From JAWKTM01 sp041399085 (GTDB lineage: Bacteria > Planctomycetota > Planctomycetia > Pirellulales > Pirellulaceae), in NCBI GenBank assembly GCA_041399085.1, contig JAWKTM010000032.1, forward strand, positions 1-64,000: a stretch of DNA of 64,000 bases, given 5' to 3'. Each line of letters starts with the position of its first letter. Positions within the stretch are counted from its first letter, which is position 1. A program made the position numbers and the translations under genes. Below the pieces are notes generated by a model. That model was not told the DNA's origin. It saw only the letters and a list, made by a program, of their open reading frames with translations, and did no database searches. This document shows positions 45,921 through 54,928 of this stretch, one piece after another.

Positions 45921-47497
45921 GTTACGGCCGTTGCGGAACACGGGCGCCGCTGATGGTGAATGCGAATTTGCGTTTCATCGCGGAAGAAGTCCGAGCTATA
46001 TGATGCCGGAATGCTAACTCCCAAATCTTGCATTAACAGACGGCTACTAATCCGTGCCGATTCGTAGATCACGGGCAAGCCACTGCCGGGATGAGTGCCG
46101 CCGCCGACAAGATATACACCGTCGATGTCCTCGAAGCGATTTCGTGGTCGCAAGTGAAGCATCTGCCGCAGATTATGGGCCAAGTTGAAGGTTGCGCCGC
46201 GAAACACCTCATACTTTCCGTCCCAATCATCCGGGGTGACAACTCGTTCATACTCGATTCGTGATTCGACGTCTGGGAAACCTGCCTTGGCCATCTGCCG
46301 GATGACTCGATCCCGAAACGACGAGCGTTCCCGTTTCCAATCAACATTGGGATGCTGATGAGTTACCGGCGCTAGTACATATAACGTCGACTTGCCGCGG
46401 GGAGCCAGCGTGTCGTCCGTGACGCTCGCATTCTGAACGTAAATGGATGGATCTTCGGATAGCTGATGTTGATGCTCGATCTCCCGAAGGTTTCGTTCGT
46501 AGTCTTTGGCGATATAGATTGTGTGGTGCGGCTGATCGTCATAGACGCCGCGCACGCCGAGATACAGCATGAACGTGGAACATGAGAATCGCTTGCAAGC
46601 AATGCGGCGGTTAGTCCAGCGGCGACGAGCCATATCGGGAACGAATCGATGCATGGCTTGGGCGAAGTCAGCGTTCACGACCACAGCATCCGCCGTATAT
46701 GTTTGACGGGCGGTTCGCACCCCCGTTGCTCGACGCCCCTGCAGCAACAACTGTTCGACTGGTTCGTTCAACCGGATGTCGACTCCCATCTCGCGTGCGA
46801 TCTCGGCCATGCGTTCGCTGACCGCGCTGCATCCGCCGTAGGGATGCCAGACTCCGTGTTCGTACTCCAGGAATGAGAGAATCGAGAACAGACTCGGGCA
46901 CCGAAACGGCGACATCCCCAAATACTTGGATTGAAAGGAGAACGCGATCCTCAGTCGTGGATCGGAGAAGTAGCGTTGTAGTTCGCCGTCGAGCGACGAC
47001 CAGGGGCGGAGCAAAGGCAGCAAGCGGGCCATCCGCGGATGAACCACATCGCGCCAACTGCCGAACGGAGATTCCAAACAGGCGCGAAATCGCTCCAGCT
47101 TCTCGCGATTTTCATCCAGAAATCGGGTAAAGGAAAGTGCGTCGGACGGCGCGATGGCCGCTATTTGTCGCTGCATTTCGGTCGCGTCGGGAGTGGCGTC
47201 GATTTGCCCGCCCGCGCCGAACACCAGACGGTACTGCGGATCGAGTCGTACCATCGGAACTTCGCCGTGCAAGTCGCGACCGACAGCGGCGAATATCTCG
47301 CTGAGCACGCGCGGGTAAAGGAAGAACGTTGGTCCTAAATCGAAGCGATAGCCGTCGGCGCCGTGCGACGAGGTGCGGCCGCCGACACGATCCAAACGCT
47401 CGACAACAGTGACCTTCAGCCCCGCGGCGGCCAACAGCAAGCTGGCCGCCAAACCGCCGGGGCCCGCGCCCACGATCACAATACCGCGCTGTCTCAT
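45917..47497 (-). CDS. Carotenoid desaturase/oxygenase (CrtN/CrtP family), first gene of operon
   Basis: A 526-residue FAD-dependent enzyme. GAGPGG (10-15) with VVERLDRVGGRTSS, GYRFDLGPTFFLYPRVL, and C-terminal VYLVGGGTHPGSGLPVIYESARIS are the phytoene desaturase signature regions. ATG at 47497. It opens a five-gene minus-strand operon in which four junctions overlap (4, 17, 4 and 4 nt). The 181 bp upstream, shared with the divergent GspF-like gene, should hold the promoter. No squalene or diapophytoene synthase gene is present in this window, so the pathway's first steps must be encoded elsewhere. Confidence 0.87.
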   Translation of the reverse strand: MRQRGIVIVGAGPGGLAASLLLAAAGLKVTVVERLDRVGGRTSSHGADGYRFDLGPTFFLYPRVLSEIFAAVGRDLHGEVPMVRLDPQYRLVFGAGGQIDATPDATEMQRQIAAIAPSDALSFTRFLDENREKLERFRACLESPFGSWRDVVHPRMARLLPLLRPWSSLDGELQRYFSDPRLRIAFSFQSKYLGMSPFRCPSLFSILSFLEYEHGVWHPYGGCSAVSERMAEIAREMGVDIRLNEPVEQLLLQGRRATGVRTARQTYTADAVVVNADFAQAMHRFVPDMARRRWTNRRIACKRFSCSTFMLYLGVRGVYDDQPHHTIYIAKDYERNLREIEHQHQLSEDPSIYVQNASVTDDTLAPRGKSTLYVLAPVTHQHPNVDWKRERSSFRDRVIRQMAKAGFPDVESRIEYERVVTPDDWDGKYEVFRGATFNLAHNLRQMLHLRPRNRFEDIDGVYLVGGGTHPGSGLPVIYESARISSRLLMQDLGVSIPASYSSDFFRDETQIRIHHQRRPCSATAVT

Positions 47498-47678
47498 CCA
47501 AGCCTCGACCGTCGATGGATTGCGGAGCTAACAGAAAATCTGCGGCATTGTTGGTCGAGGGAGCAGTTTGCAAAGTGGCTCGTCACGGGAAACGGTTTCG
47601 TTACAACCGAGCAGCAGCGCGGTATAGTGAGAGGCGTCGTTCCCGTTCATTTCGGCTCATCGGATTCGAGGCTCGTCG

Positions 47679-48728
47679 GTGTCCACGCGTATCGGTATCA
47701 GTTCGTTGGCGAAGATGTGCCGCCGGGCCGGCGTGGGATTACGGGCCGGCGTCGACATCTTGAAAGTCTGGGAGCAGGAGGCAAATCACGGGCCGATGCG
47801 GCAACGCGAACAAATGCGGGCCGTGCGAGAACGGATCATGGCTGGCGAGCCCGTGGCCGAGGCGATGTCGCAGAGCAACGGTTATTTTCCGCCGCTGGCT
47901 TGCGAGATGATTGATGTCGGCGAGCAAACGGGGCGCGTGGACGAAGCCTTTCTGCGATTGGCCGAGCACTACGAACATGTGATCGAATTGCGACGACAGT
48001 TTCTCACGGGAATTGCTTGGCCGCTGATTCAATTGGCGGCCGGCATCGCCATCGTCGGATTTCTGATTCTGATCCTGGGCATGTTGGTGGACGGCGAAAT
48101 GGCCGAGCAGTTCGATCCGTTCGGATTCGGATTGGGCTTCGCCGGCGTTGTGCGGTACATCATCTTTCTGGCGGTCGTTGGCGGTTCGCTGACGTGGTTG
48201 GTTATGGCCGTGCAGCGTGGCTGGTTCGGCTTCGACCGATTATTGCACTATTTGATGGTGATCCCGCTGATTGGAACCGCGTTTCAGACGATGGCCCTTT
48301 CGCGAATGTCGTGGACATTGGGTATGGGGCTGAACGCTGGCGTTGACGCTCGGCGGGCGATTCGTATGGCGCTGCGATCGACACAGAGTCCGTACTATCG
48401 ACGGCACATTCCAGCCGTGGATCAAGCCATCATTGCCGGGCGCGAGTTTCACGAAGCGCTGCGGCCCACCGGCGTTTTTCCCGGCGACTTTTTGAATTCG
48501 CTGGAAGCCGCCGAGCTATCGGGCACCGGCGCCGAGTCGCTGGAACGAATGGCCCAGGAGTATCAAGAGCGGGCCAAAGTGGCGATGCGGATGCTGACGA
48601 TGGTCGCGTCGTTCGCCATTTGGGGCCTGATCGCGATGATCTTGGTGTACGTGATTTTCAAGCTGGCGATGATCTACATCGGCCAAATCTACGACGCCTT
48701 GGATATGGCCCAAACCGGCCGAATCTAG
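47679..48728 (+). CDS. GspF/PilC-like inner membrane protein (T2SSF domains)
   Basis: A 349-residue type II secretion F-family protein with two T2SSF domains: residues about 8-130 (LRAGVDILKVWEQE, EMIDVGEQTGRVDEAFLRLAEHYEH) and about 195-340 (GLNAGVDARRAIRMALRS, LEAAELSGTGAESLERMAQEY), each followed by membrane helices (about 108-135, 150-180, 305-330). GTG start at 47679 with GAGG 7 nt upstream. It is shorter than full GspF (about 400 residues) at the N-terminus and has no other secretion genes nearby, so it is a solitary copy. Normally it would organise a pseudopilus assembly platform. Confidence 0.82.
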   Translation: MSTRIGISSLAKMCRRAGVGLRAGVDILKVWEQEANHGPMRQREQMRAVRERIMAGEPVAEAMSQSNGYFPPLACEMIDVGEQTGRVDEAFLRLAEHYEHVIELRRQFLTGIAWPLIQLAAGIAIVGFLILILGMLVDGEMAEQFDPFGFGLGFAGVVRYIIFLAVVGGSLTWLVMAVQRGWFGFDRLLHYLMVIPLIGTAFQTMALSRMSWTLGMGLNAGVDARRAIRMALRSTQSPYYRRHIPAVDQAIIAGREFHEALRPTGVFPGDFLNSLEAAELSGTGAESLERMAQEYQERAKVAMRMLTMVASFAIWGLIAMILVYVIFKLAMIYIGQIYDALDMAQTGRI

Positions 48729-48852
48729 CCGCCATTCCGTGGGGAAATATCGAGCTTAGCCGGGTCAGTCGGACGCACATTGGCCTTGTCCGCGATTGCC
48801 GATTCGGGGATGCTCCGCAAAAACCCACCTCATCGGGAACGGAGTCAACATC

Positions 48853-50013
48853 ATGCGACGAATCTGTGTGGCGATTGGTGCGGCCGCGATTCTTCTGGCC
48901 AATGTTCAACCGGCCCCGGCCCAACTGAAGGAACAGCAGACGCTGCAAACGGCGGCTCGCGTGATGGACGAGATCATGGCCATTCATCTGCGAGGCATCC
49001 CGCAGTCGTTGCTGGCCGACGCCGAGGGAATTGCCATCGTGCCCGATGTGCTGAAAGCCAGTTTGGGAGTAGGCGGTCGGCACGGCAAAGGCGTCTTGAT
49101 TATCCGCGATGAAAACGGGCAATGGCAGTTGCCGCTGTTCATGTCGATTACCGGTGGAAACGTTGGATGGCAGATCGGTATCCAGTCGACCGACTTGATC
49201 TTGGTCTTCAAAACTAAGAAAAGCATCGAAGGCATTCTGGGTGGCAAGCTCACATTGGGCGGCGACTTGGCCGTAGCCGCGGGTCCCGTCGGGCGAGAAG
49301 CCGCGGCGGCCACCGACGCTCGCTTCAAAGCCGAAATCTATTCCTATTCGCGAAGCCGCGGGTTATTTGCCGGCGCGTCGATCGACGGCTCCGTGCTGCG
49401 AATCGAGCCCGACGCGAATGCCACGTTCTATCGCTGGCGCGAGACGGCCGGACTAGATGCGGCGAACGACCCGGCCATGCAGTTGGTCGCAAAGATTGCG
49501 GCCTACTCGACTGGTGCAACGCCAGAAGAAATCGTGCCAGCCGAGCCAATGCCTAGCAACGGAATCGTCCCCGCACAGCCTGCCAATCCCGGTCTGCCAC
49601 AAGCGTCGACTGTCCCGCCCGGCGAATTCACACTTTCGCCGCTGGCCACCACGCCCCTGACCGGGCCTCCCGTGCGTGCCGAGGATTTCACGCGCGATCG
49701 ATTGTTGCGTGCCGCCGATGGGATGTTTCGGTTGTTGGATCAGAATTGGCGAGCCTACTTAGCTTTGCCTGCCGAACTATACCAACCTGGTGCGACGGCC
49801 ACGCCCGACGCGATCCGCGCGACGCTCGGCAACTACGACGCCGTCGCCGCCGACCCGCGTTACCAACCGCTAACATCCCGCACGGAATTTCAAGCGACCC
49901 ACGCGTTGCTCGGCAACTATCTGCAAACACTCAGCGAGCGCGCTCAGCTACTCAGCCTCCCAGCTCCGCCATCCAACAGCGGCCCGAATCTAATCGTCCC
50001 GCCGCCGCGCTAA
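48853..50013 (+). CDS. Secreted SYLF (Ysc84/DUF500) domain protein
   Basis: A 386-residue exported protein. Signal peptide about 1-24 (QPAPAQ). Residues about 40-210 are a SYLF lipid-binding domain (GIAIVPDVLKASLGVGGRHGKGVL, then SITGGNVGWQIGIQSTDLIL, then GGDLAVAAGPVGREAAAAT, then YSYSRSRGLFAGASIDGSVL). A Pro-rich linker (about 235-285) precedes a helical tail that ends PNLIVPPPR. ATG at 48853 has GGAG 8 nt upstream; an in-frame ATG at 48796 is not preferred because it would bury the signal peptide. SYLF domains bind phosphoinositides in eukaryotes; the bacterial role is not established. Confidence 0.85.
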   Translation: MRRICVAIGAAAILLANVQPAPAQLKEQQTLQTAARVMDEIMAIHLRGIPQSLLADAEGIAIVPDVLKASLGVGGRHGKGVLIIRDENGQWQLPLFMSITGGNVGWQIGIQSTDLILVFKTKKSIEGILGGKLTLGGDLAVAAGPVGREAAAATDARFKAEIYSYSRSRGLFAGASIDGSVLRIEPDANATFYRWRETAGLDAANDPAMQLVAKIAAYSTGATPEEIVPAEPMPSNGIVPAQPANPGLPQASTVPPGEFTLSPLATTPLTGPPVRAEDFTRDRLLRAADGMFRLLDQNWRAYLALPAELYQPGATATPDAIRATLGNYDAVAADPRYQPLTSRTEFQATHALLGNYLQTLSERAQLLSLPAPPSNSGPNLIVPPPR

Positions 50014-50275
50014 ACAACGCTTGAGTCGGCCAGCCGACTGCCATCTTCGCCGCAAGTCGCCGCGAGTTGCCGCGAGTTGCCGCGGAAAGCGTCGCAGTGT
50101 CCGTATTGAGGGCCCTGAGACTGGCGCCTGATGGAAATTCTCACGAAACTCCAAAACTGTCGCTGCGTAAATTCGGCGCGAAATCCGCAGCGGTTACTTG
50201 TAACGGGGGGTCGGTTCAGGTACTGTCATCGCATTGCTACGGACTTCCGCTGATTGCACCTTGTGGAATGCTGCG

Positions 50276-51052
50276 ATGATTACCAACGGGAAGCCGCGTG
50301 GGGCGAGCGCATCTTGCGCCGATGGCCACAGCGACGCGCAGGTCGCGGAGCCGCTTCGCAACCGGGCTCAACAAGCCGCGATAGTCGAGCTGTTCCGAGC
50401 CTATCAGTACGCAATTCACGCGGGACGCGACCCTTGGGACTTCGCCGTGTCCGCGTCGACGCTGCTGAGAATGAATTTGACGGAGAGCGATTTTCGCTGG
50501 CTGGTCTGCGAGGGGTTGGTCCACCACGGACGCGAAGTGACACGATCCGACGACATGAGTCGCCGCTTTCGCATCATGAATCAACTGCTGTTCTACAAGC
50601 GCACCTGCTTTGTGCTGACGCCACGCGGTTGTGAACTCGCCGATGCTTTGCCAGAGGTTGTGGATATCGCACGAAACAATCACCGATATCCGTCCGGGTT
50701 TGGGAACGAAATCGCGCAGGTTCGAGAGTTCGCGGAGGTATTTCAGGTGCAACTTCCGCATGCTCGTCCTCATTGGGACGCGGATCGCCGCGAGTTGAGC
50801 GTCAACGGCTTGCTGATCAAACGCTTCAAATGGCCGGCGGCTAACCAGGAAACCGTGTTAGCGGCGTTCGCCGAGGAAGACTGGCCCTTCCGGATCGACG
50901 ACCCCTTGCCGCCACAACCCGAGGTCGACTCCAAGCGACGTCTCAGCGACACCATTAAGTGCCTAAACCGCAAACAGCAACACCCGCTCATCCACTTCCA
51001 CGGCGACGGCACCGGCGAGGGCATCACCTGGGAATTGATGCACGGAAGTTGA
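50276..51052 (+). CDS. Hypothetical planctomycete protein, possibly winged-helix
   Basis: A 258-residue soluble protein with no named domain that I can assign. Residues about 35-130 look like a helix-turn-helix or winged-helix unit (SASTLLRMNLTESDFRWLVCEGLVHHGREV, then LLFYKRTCFVLTPRGCELA). The second half (about 165-258) has a conserved-looking block HWDADRRELSVNGLLIKRFKWPA, ENQ-type AANQETVLAAF, WPFRIDDPLPP, and KRRLSDTIKCLNRKQ. I recall similar proteins mainly from planctomycetes, without function. Start ATG at 50276 is preferred over one at 50234 because the latter adds an unlikely leader. Confidence 0.65.
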   Translation: MITNGKPRGASASCADGHSDAQVAEPLRNRAQQAAIVELFRAYQYAIHAGRDPWDFAVSASTLLRMNLTESDFRWLVCEGLVHHGREVTRSDDMSRRFRIMNQLLFYKRTCFVLTPRGCELADALPEVVDIARNNHRYPSGFGNEIAQVREFAEVFQVQLPHARPHWDADRRELSVNGLLIKRFKWPAANQETVLAAFAEEDWPFRIDDPLPPQPEVDSKRRLSDTIKCLNRKQQHPLIHFHGDGTGEGITWELMHGS

Positions 51053-51241
51053 CTTCCGCGCCGGATACCGACTCCCGCCGCCACCACCGCCACAAGATGC
51101 CTCGAATGGCATTCCATCTGTTCCCTTGGCCTTCCCATTTTCGACCGATTCGCTTCCGTACCCCCGCGAGTTTCGGCCGGGTAATCTGTAATGGACGTTG
51201 GTGAGGTTCGGTTGCTGTTCTAAATCTTAAAGGACTCAAAC

Positions 51242-51892
51242 GTGAAACAGTTTCTTTTGCTTTTCGCCCTGTCGTTCTCGTTTTCCGTCGCGGCGGCCGG
51301 GGATGACACTCCCGCCTCGGTTCTAAACGCCGGAATCACCGTTCCTTCCAACTTGGGAATGGCCACGAATATCTCGCCGGATAAGCAGGCCGCGACTCTA
51401 TTGTTCGACAATGCTCTGGTCGAATTACCCAATGTGGTGAAATCTCGGACGGGCGCGGCCAATCAAACCATTACTCAGACCAAACTCTTCACCGTCAACA
51501 TTCCTTATGAGAGCAAGCTACGCAGCGTATCAATGAAACTCGACATCCGCGGTTTCGCTTCCGTCGACTCATCGGCCCAAGCGCGCGTCGTCGTATGCGC
51601 TGGCAACGTTACAAGAGTTGTATCGCTTACGAACAAACATAAAGCCCCCATCATACTGAAAGGGAAGTCGAAGGAAATTGCCGCCGCGACGCATGGCGAC
51701 GTCGAGTACGGAGATTATCAGGATGGATTCACTTTCACTTTGCAAACGCATGCGGCCAAGCCGGTATGTCAGATTACCGTGGCACTGATCGTGGATCGCG
51801 ATTCCGATGTTGTTGACAGCGGCTCCGCGCTGCTTGTCGTCGATTCAATAGACCTAGAGATAGCGAAAGGATCCAAAGCGAAGCTCCGCTAG
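51242..51892 (+). CDS. Exported protein of unknown function
   Basis: A 216-residue protein starting with GTG at 51242; AAAGGA lies 7-8 nt upstream. Signal peptide about 1-19 (FSVAAAG-DD). The mature part is beta-rich with no cysteine pair in a recognisable arrangement (C119 and C177) and no repeats; no known domain identified. Probably periplasmic. A 49-residue gene follows 68 bp downstream. Confidence 0.65.
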   Translation: MKQFLLLFALSFSFSVAAAGDDTPASVLNAGITVPSNLGMATNISPDKQAATLLFDNALVELPNVVKSRTGAANQTITQTKLFTVNIPYESKLRSVSMKLDIRGFASVDSSAQARVVVCAGNVTRVVSLTNKHKAPIILKGKSKEIAAATHGDVEYGDYQDGFTFTLQTHAAKPVCQITVALIVDRDSDVVDSGSALLVVDSIDLEIAKGSKAKLR

Positions 51893-51960
51893 TTGCGCAC
51901 CGACCAGACCGAGTCATACCGCCGATATTTCCATCCATTGCATCCGCTAGGAGAACGAAT

Positions 51961-52110
51961 ATGACTCACACCTCGAAATCATTGTCACAGCAAGTCAGCG
52001 AATTGACGACGCGACTGGAATCGCTGGAACGTTCTCTAATCGCCGGCTTGAGTTTCCCACTCGGATCCGATTTGATCATGCAGCATGCTTTCGCACTTGG
52101 CATGATTTGA
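51961..52110 (+). CDS. Possible 49-residue small protein
   Basis: ATG at 51961 with a near-perfect ribosome binding site (AGGAGA, 6 nt spacing) and a clean stop at 52108-52110. The peptide begins MTHTSKSLSQQVSELTTRLE and continues SLERSLIAGLSFPLGSDLIM; residues 7-28 have a heptad pattern that could form a coiled coil. It lies 68 bp after the exported hypothetical protein and may be cotranscribed. Below usual length cut-offs; no homologue recognised. Confidence 0.45.
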   Translation: MTHTSKSLSQQVSELTTRLESLERSLIAGLSFPLGSDLIMQHAFALGMI

Positions 52111-52333
52111 TCACCTGAACGATTTCAACAAATGGGGAAACGACCTCAACCGGGGTTGTCCCCCCCAAAGACATCGAGCAGTCGCGCCGGCTCCACCCGC
52201 CGCGCGGCAACGAACATTGCCTTGTTGACCTAGTCTGCACCACGAACTCACAGCGTCCCTGGCGAAACTCACCATTGTCAGTCCGCCGCGGGTAATCATT
52301 CGGTAACCCCAATAACACTCCGCGACACACTAC

Positions 52334-53170
52334 CTAGGCGGCTTTTTGCCTTTCGTGCGATGTGTCGTCGGATCCGTTTGTCAAGTCGCCCATATTGCTT
52401 GGGTAGCCACTTTGACACCTAACGAACACGGTGTTGATTGCATCACGATACACTTCCATGTATCCAGAATTGGAAATATGAGCACGCACACGTTGGGCTG
52501 ACTGTACTAGTTCGGTGTTGGCGCTGAAATCCTCATGTACGTCACACAATTCAACAATCAACATGCGCGGCTGCCAACGATCCAAATCGAATCCGCGGAA
52601 CACGCTCTCCTCAAAGCCTTCGACATCGACAACCAGCAGTTCGAATCCAACGGAGCATTCCAGTGACTCAAGAATGCTATCTAACCGGCGAATCGTGATT
52701 CCGTGATGTTCGAGCTTTTTCTCGATTTGGCCCCGAGCCCAGGGAATGCGCTGGTACTCATCAAAGGTTTCGTCACTCAGGGTGCTTAGCGAGCCGATTT
52801 GCTTGAGCATCGCATGGCCGTCGGCTTCTCCCGCGGCCACGTTGATAACTTGGACACGATTAAGGCAGTGACGCAGCCGACAGAGACGAGAGAACTCGGA
52901 AGATGGCTCGACATAAACACCCCTCCAGCCGTTATCGGCAAGCCAGGAAGTGTTCGAGAAACGTTCGCCATCGTAAGCCCCGACCTCGACAAACGTACCC
53001 GTCGCGGTAGTTGCGAGATGCGTCGCCACAATGCGTCGCAGGCCGGGAACCTGGCAAGTACGCGACGGCCCCCGTTTTCCCAAGAATGCCATGCATTTGG
53101 TGCGCACGGCTTGGGACAGCGACACAAGCTTGCGGCCTTCGCGTTTAAGTACCCTTGAAAACTCGCTCAT
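52334..53170 (-). CDS. FkbM family SAM-dependent methyltransferase
   Basis: A 278-residue FkbM-type methyltransferase that probably O-methylates a sugar. SAM-binding region TFVEVGAYDGERFSNTSWLA (about 58-77) followed by GWRGVYVEPS, and the family's VVDVEGFEESVFRGFD (about 185-200). ATG at 53170 has AGGAAA 7 nt upstream; an in-frame start at 53266 adds an unconvincing leader. First of three FkbM genes in the 52-56 kb glycan locus, oriented with the fucosyltransferase. Confidence 0.87.
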   Translation of the reverse strand: MSEFSRVLKREGRKLVSLSQAVRTKCMAFLGKRGPSRTCQVPGLRRIVATHLATTATGTFVEVGAYDGERFSNTSWLADNGWRGVYVEPSSEFSRLCRLRHCLNRVQVINVAAGEADGHAMLKQIGSLSTLSDETFDEYQRIPWARGQIEKKLEHHGITIRRLDSILESLECSVGFELLVVDVEGFEESVFRGFDLDRWQPRMLIVELCDVHEDFSANTELVQSAQRVRAHISNSGYMEVYRDAINTVFVRCQSGYPSNMGDLTNGSDDTSHERQKAA

Positions 53171-53284
53171 AATACTATTTCCTGCGCGTCGCATGGCCAT
53201 GACTTGTGTGTTTTGATGCTCGGAGGCAGTGAGCACATGTGTATTCAATGGCTCTCGATTAGGCACAAATCCACACAGAAGACG

Positions 53285-54154
53285 TTAAACACAACTCCAC
53301 TCCTTCGGGAGCAGATCGCGTGTGTCATATTTCGATGTACGAAACCAATGCCGAGGCGCCACGGTCGTCCCCGTGCAAGTTGTTGACAGCCAAGCTCCCC
53401 ACCAGCTAAACGTCGAGTTGGCAATTATATGGTGCTTGCCCTGCGCCATCAGCCAAAGATCCGCCAGACCCGAGCGTGCGCCTTTCTCACCGGCAAAATG
53501 CATCGGGCGTGTTCGCGGCAAGTTTTCCCGTGCCCAGCTGATATCGTCGGATACAACCACCACGGGGCCATTGCCAGGAACGCGCTGCAGAGCATCTTGA
53601 TAGTACTTCGCCGAACATTCGTAGAATGTCTCTCTTGCTTTCGGATTCGACACATAATCTCCACGTCTCACGTGCAATGTCACAGAATCCTGATGGCACA
53701 ACACTTCCGCCAATTCTAGGCTCTCCGCATCGAGCGGTTGCGGCGGTGCCAATTCGCGGCGAATCAAGTCGGCGTGCATCTCGAAATAACGCGGCGATTG
53801 AAAGTAGCCGGCAAGGACCACAGGCAGTCTCACGGCCAGGAGGCTTGGATCAAAGTGAAAATGTGGTTCCCGATACTCGGGCGGATCCACGCGAAACAGC
53901 TTTTTGCCGAAAGCCTTCGCCTGCCGCACAATTCTGGAATTCTGGGAGTAGTTTCGAACTTCGGCTTCTATGGGAAATTGGTCCAACTCGAATCGCCGAT
54001 GACGGCCAGGATCGTAGAACGTGGCGTCAAGAACAAGCTTCGCTCCGCGAGTGATCGCCAGACTACGACCTACCGCATACTGAAAGAGTTGATTCCCCAG
54101 TCCGCCACTAGTGCGGACGGTCACACACGGGACATTGGAATTGGCGGATACCAC
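53285..54154 (-). CDS. Alpha-1,2-fucosyltransferase-like (GT11)
   Basis: A 289-residue GT11 glycosyltransferase, transferring fucose (or another sugar) from GDP-fucose in alpha-1,2 linkage. Signatures: GGLGNQLFQYAVGRSLA near the N-terminus, HVRRGDYV (about 160), and NSTFSWWGAWLS near the C-terminus. GTG start at 54154 with GCGGAG 7 nt upstream that overlaps the stop of the FkbM gene ending at 54159. Part of a polysaccharide or O-glycan locus. Confidence 0.92.
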   Translation of the reverse strand: MVSANSNVPCVTVRTSGGLGNQLFQYAVGRSLAITRGAKLVLDATFYDPGRHRRFELDQFPIEAEVRNYSQNSRIVRQAKAFGKKLFRVDPPEYREPHFHFDPSLLAVRLPVVLAGYFQSPRYFEMHADLIRRELAPPQPLDAESLELAEVLCHQDSVTLHVRRGDYVSNPKARETFYECSAKYYQDALQRVPGNGPVVVVSDDISWARENLPRTRPMHFAGEKGARSGLADLWLMAQGKHHIIANSTFSWWGAWLSTTCTGTTVAPRHWFRTSKYDTRDLLPKEWSCV

Positions 54155-54158
54155 AGTG

Positions 54159-54869
54159 TCACTCCGCTAGCTCATTCTTGAGAAACAGAATGTCGCCGTG
54201 ACGCCGCGGAGCGCTCATTGGCTGGAAGCCTCGAATACGGAGAAACTCTCGCAACTCTGGGTAGAGTACTCCGCCTTCGTAATACGCCACCGTTGATACT
54301 TCGGACACCACCGCTTTGACATTCACGAGCAGTCTCTCGGCCCCTTGTAGTACAAGAAGTTCAGCCCCCTGCACGTCTACGACAAGGACGTCGGTCGCGT
54401 CGAGCAACTGATGGTGCTCGGCGATGCGATCCAACGTGTGGCTTCGCAAGACTTCCGTCTTTCCTGTTTCGCGAACATGTGGCCAACGCTTTTGACAGTT
54501 CAGGGTAGACGAAAATATCGAACTAGATTCCCCGTCGTTGCAGAATTCATGGAAGGACAATTCATCGCCGTCCCGGTCGGCACACAAAGCACAGTATGTC
54601 CGGTGGCGCGTTCCTGTCTGCGAGATTCCGCTTTCGTTAGTGTGATCGTTGATGGCTGCCGCCAATCGATGGTGAACGCTCGGTGAACCTTCAATCCACA
54701 AGATGTCGCGAAAGCCGCATGCCTCGTACTGATATCGCTCCTGCCCAAGATGCGCTCCAACGTGAATAAGTGTTTGCATTTCGACGTTAGGCGACTTGAC
54801 TTTCATTAGCAAGTCAATGGGATCAACCTTGCGACGCCAGTACCGCTTAACGAAGTCGATGGCCGACAT
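54159..54869 (-). CDS. FkbM family methyltransferase
   Basis: A 236-residue FkbM-type methyltransferase. IHVGAHLGQERYQYEACGF then ILWIEGSP (about 35-63) is the SAM-binding region, and VLVVDVQGAELLVLQGAERLL (about 160-180) the typical acidic motif region. ATG at 54869. Four bases separate its stop from the GTG of the fucosyltransferase gene, so the two are likely cotranscribed. Confidence 0.87.
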   Translation of the reverse strand: MSAIDFVKRYWRRKVDPIDLLMKVKSPNVEMQTLIHVGAHLGQERYQYEACGFRDILWIEGSPSVHHRLAAAINDHTNESGISQTGTRHRTYCALCADRDGDELSFHEFCNDGESSSIFSSTLNCQKRWPHVRETGKTEVLRSHTLDRIAEHHQLLDATDVLVVDVQGAELLVLQGAERLLVNVKAVVSEVSTVAYYEGGVLYPELREFLRIRGFQPMSAPRRHGDILFLKNELAE

Positions 54870-54928
54870 GTGGGCGTGCCTTTACTGCTTTGGTGGTACT
54901 CGAACTACGCTGTTGTCAGATGCAGACC

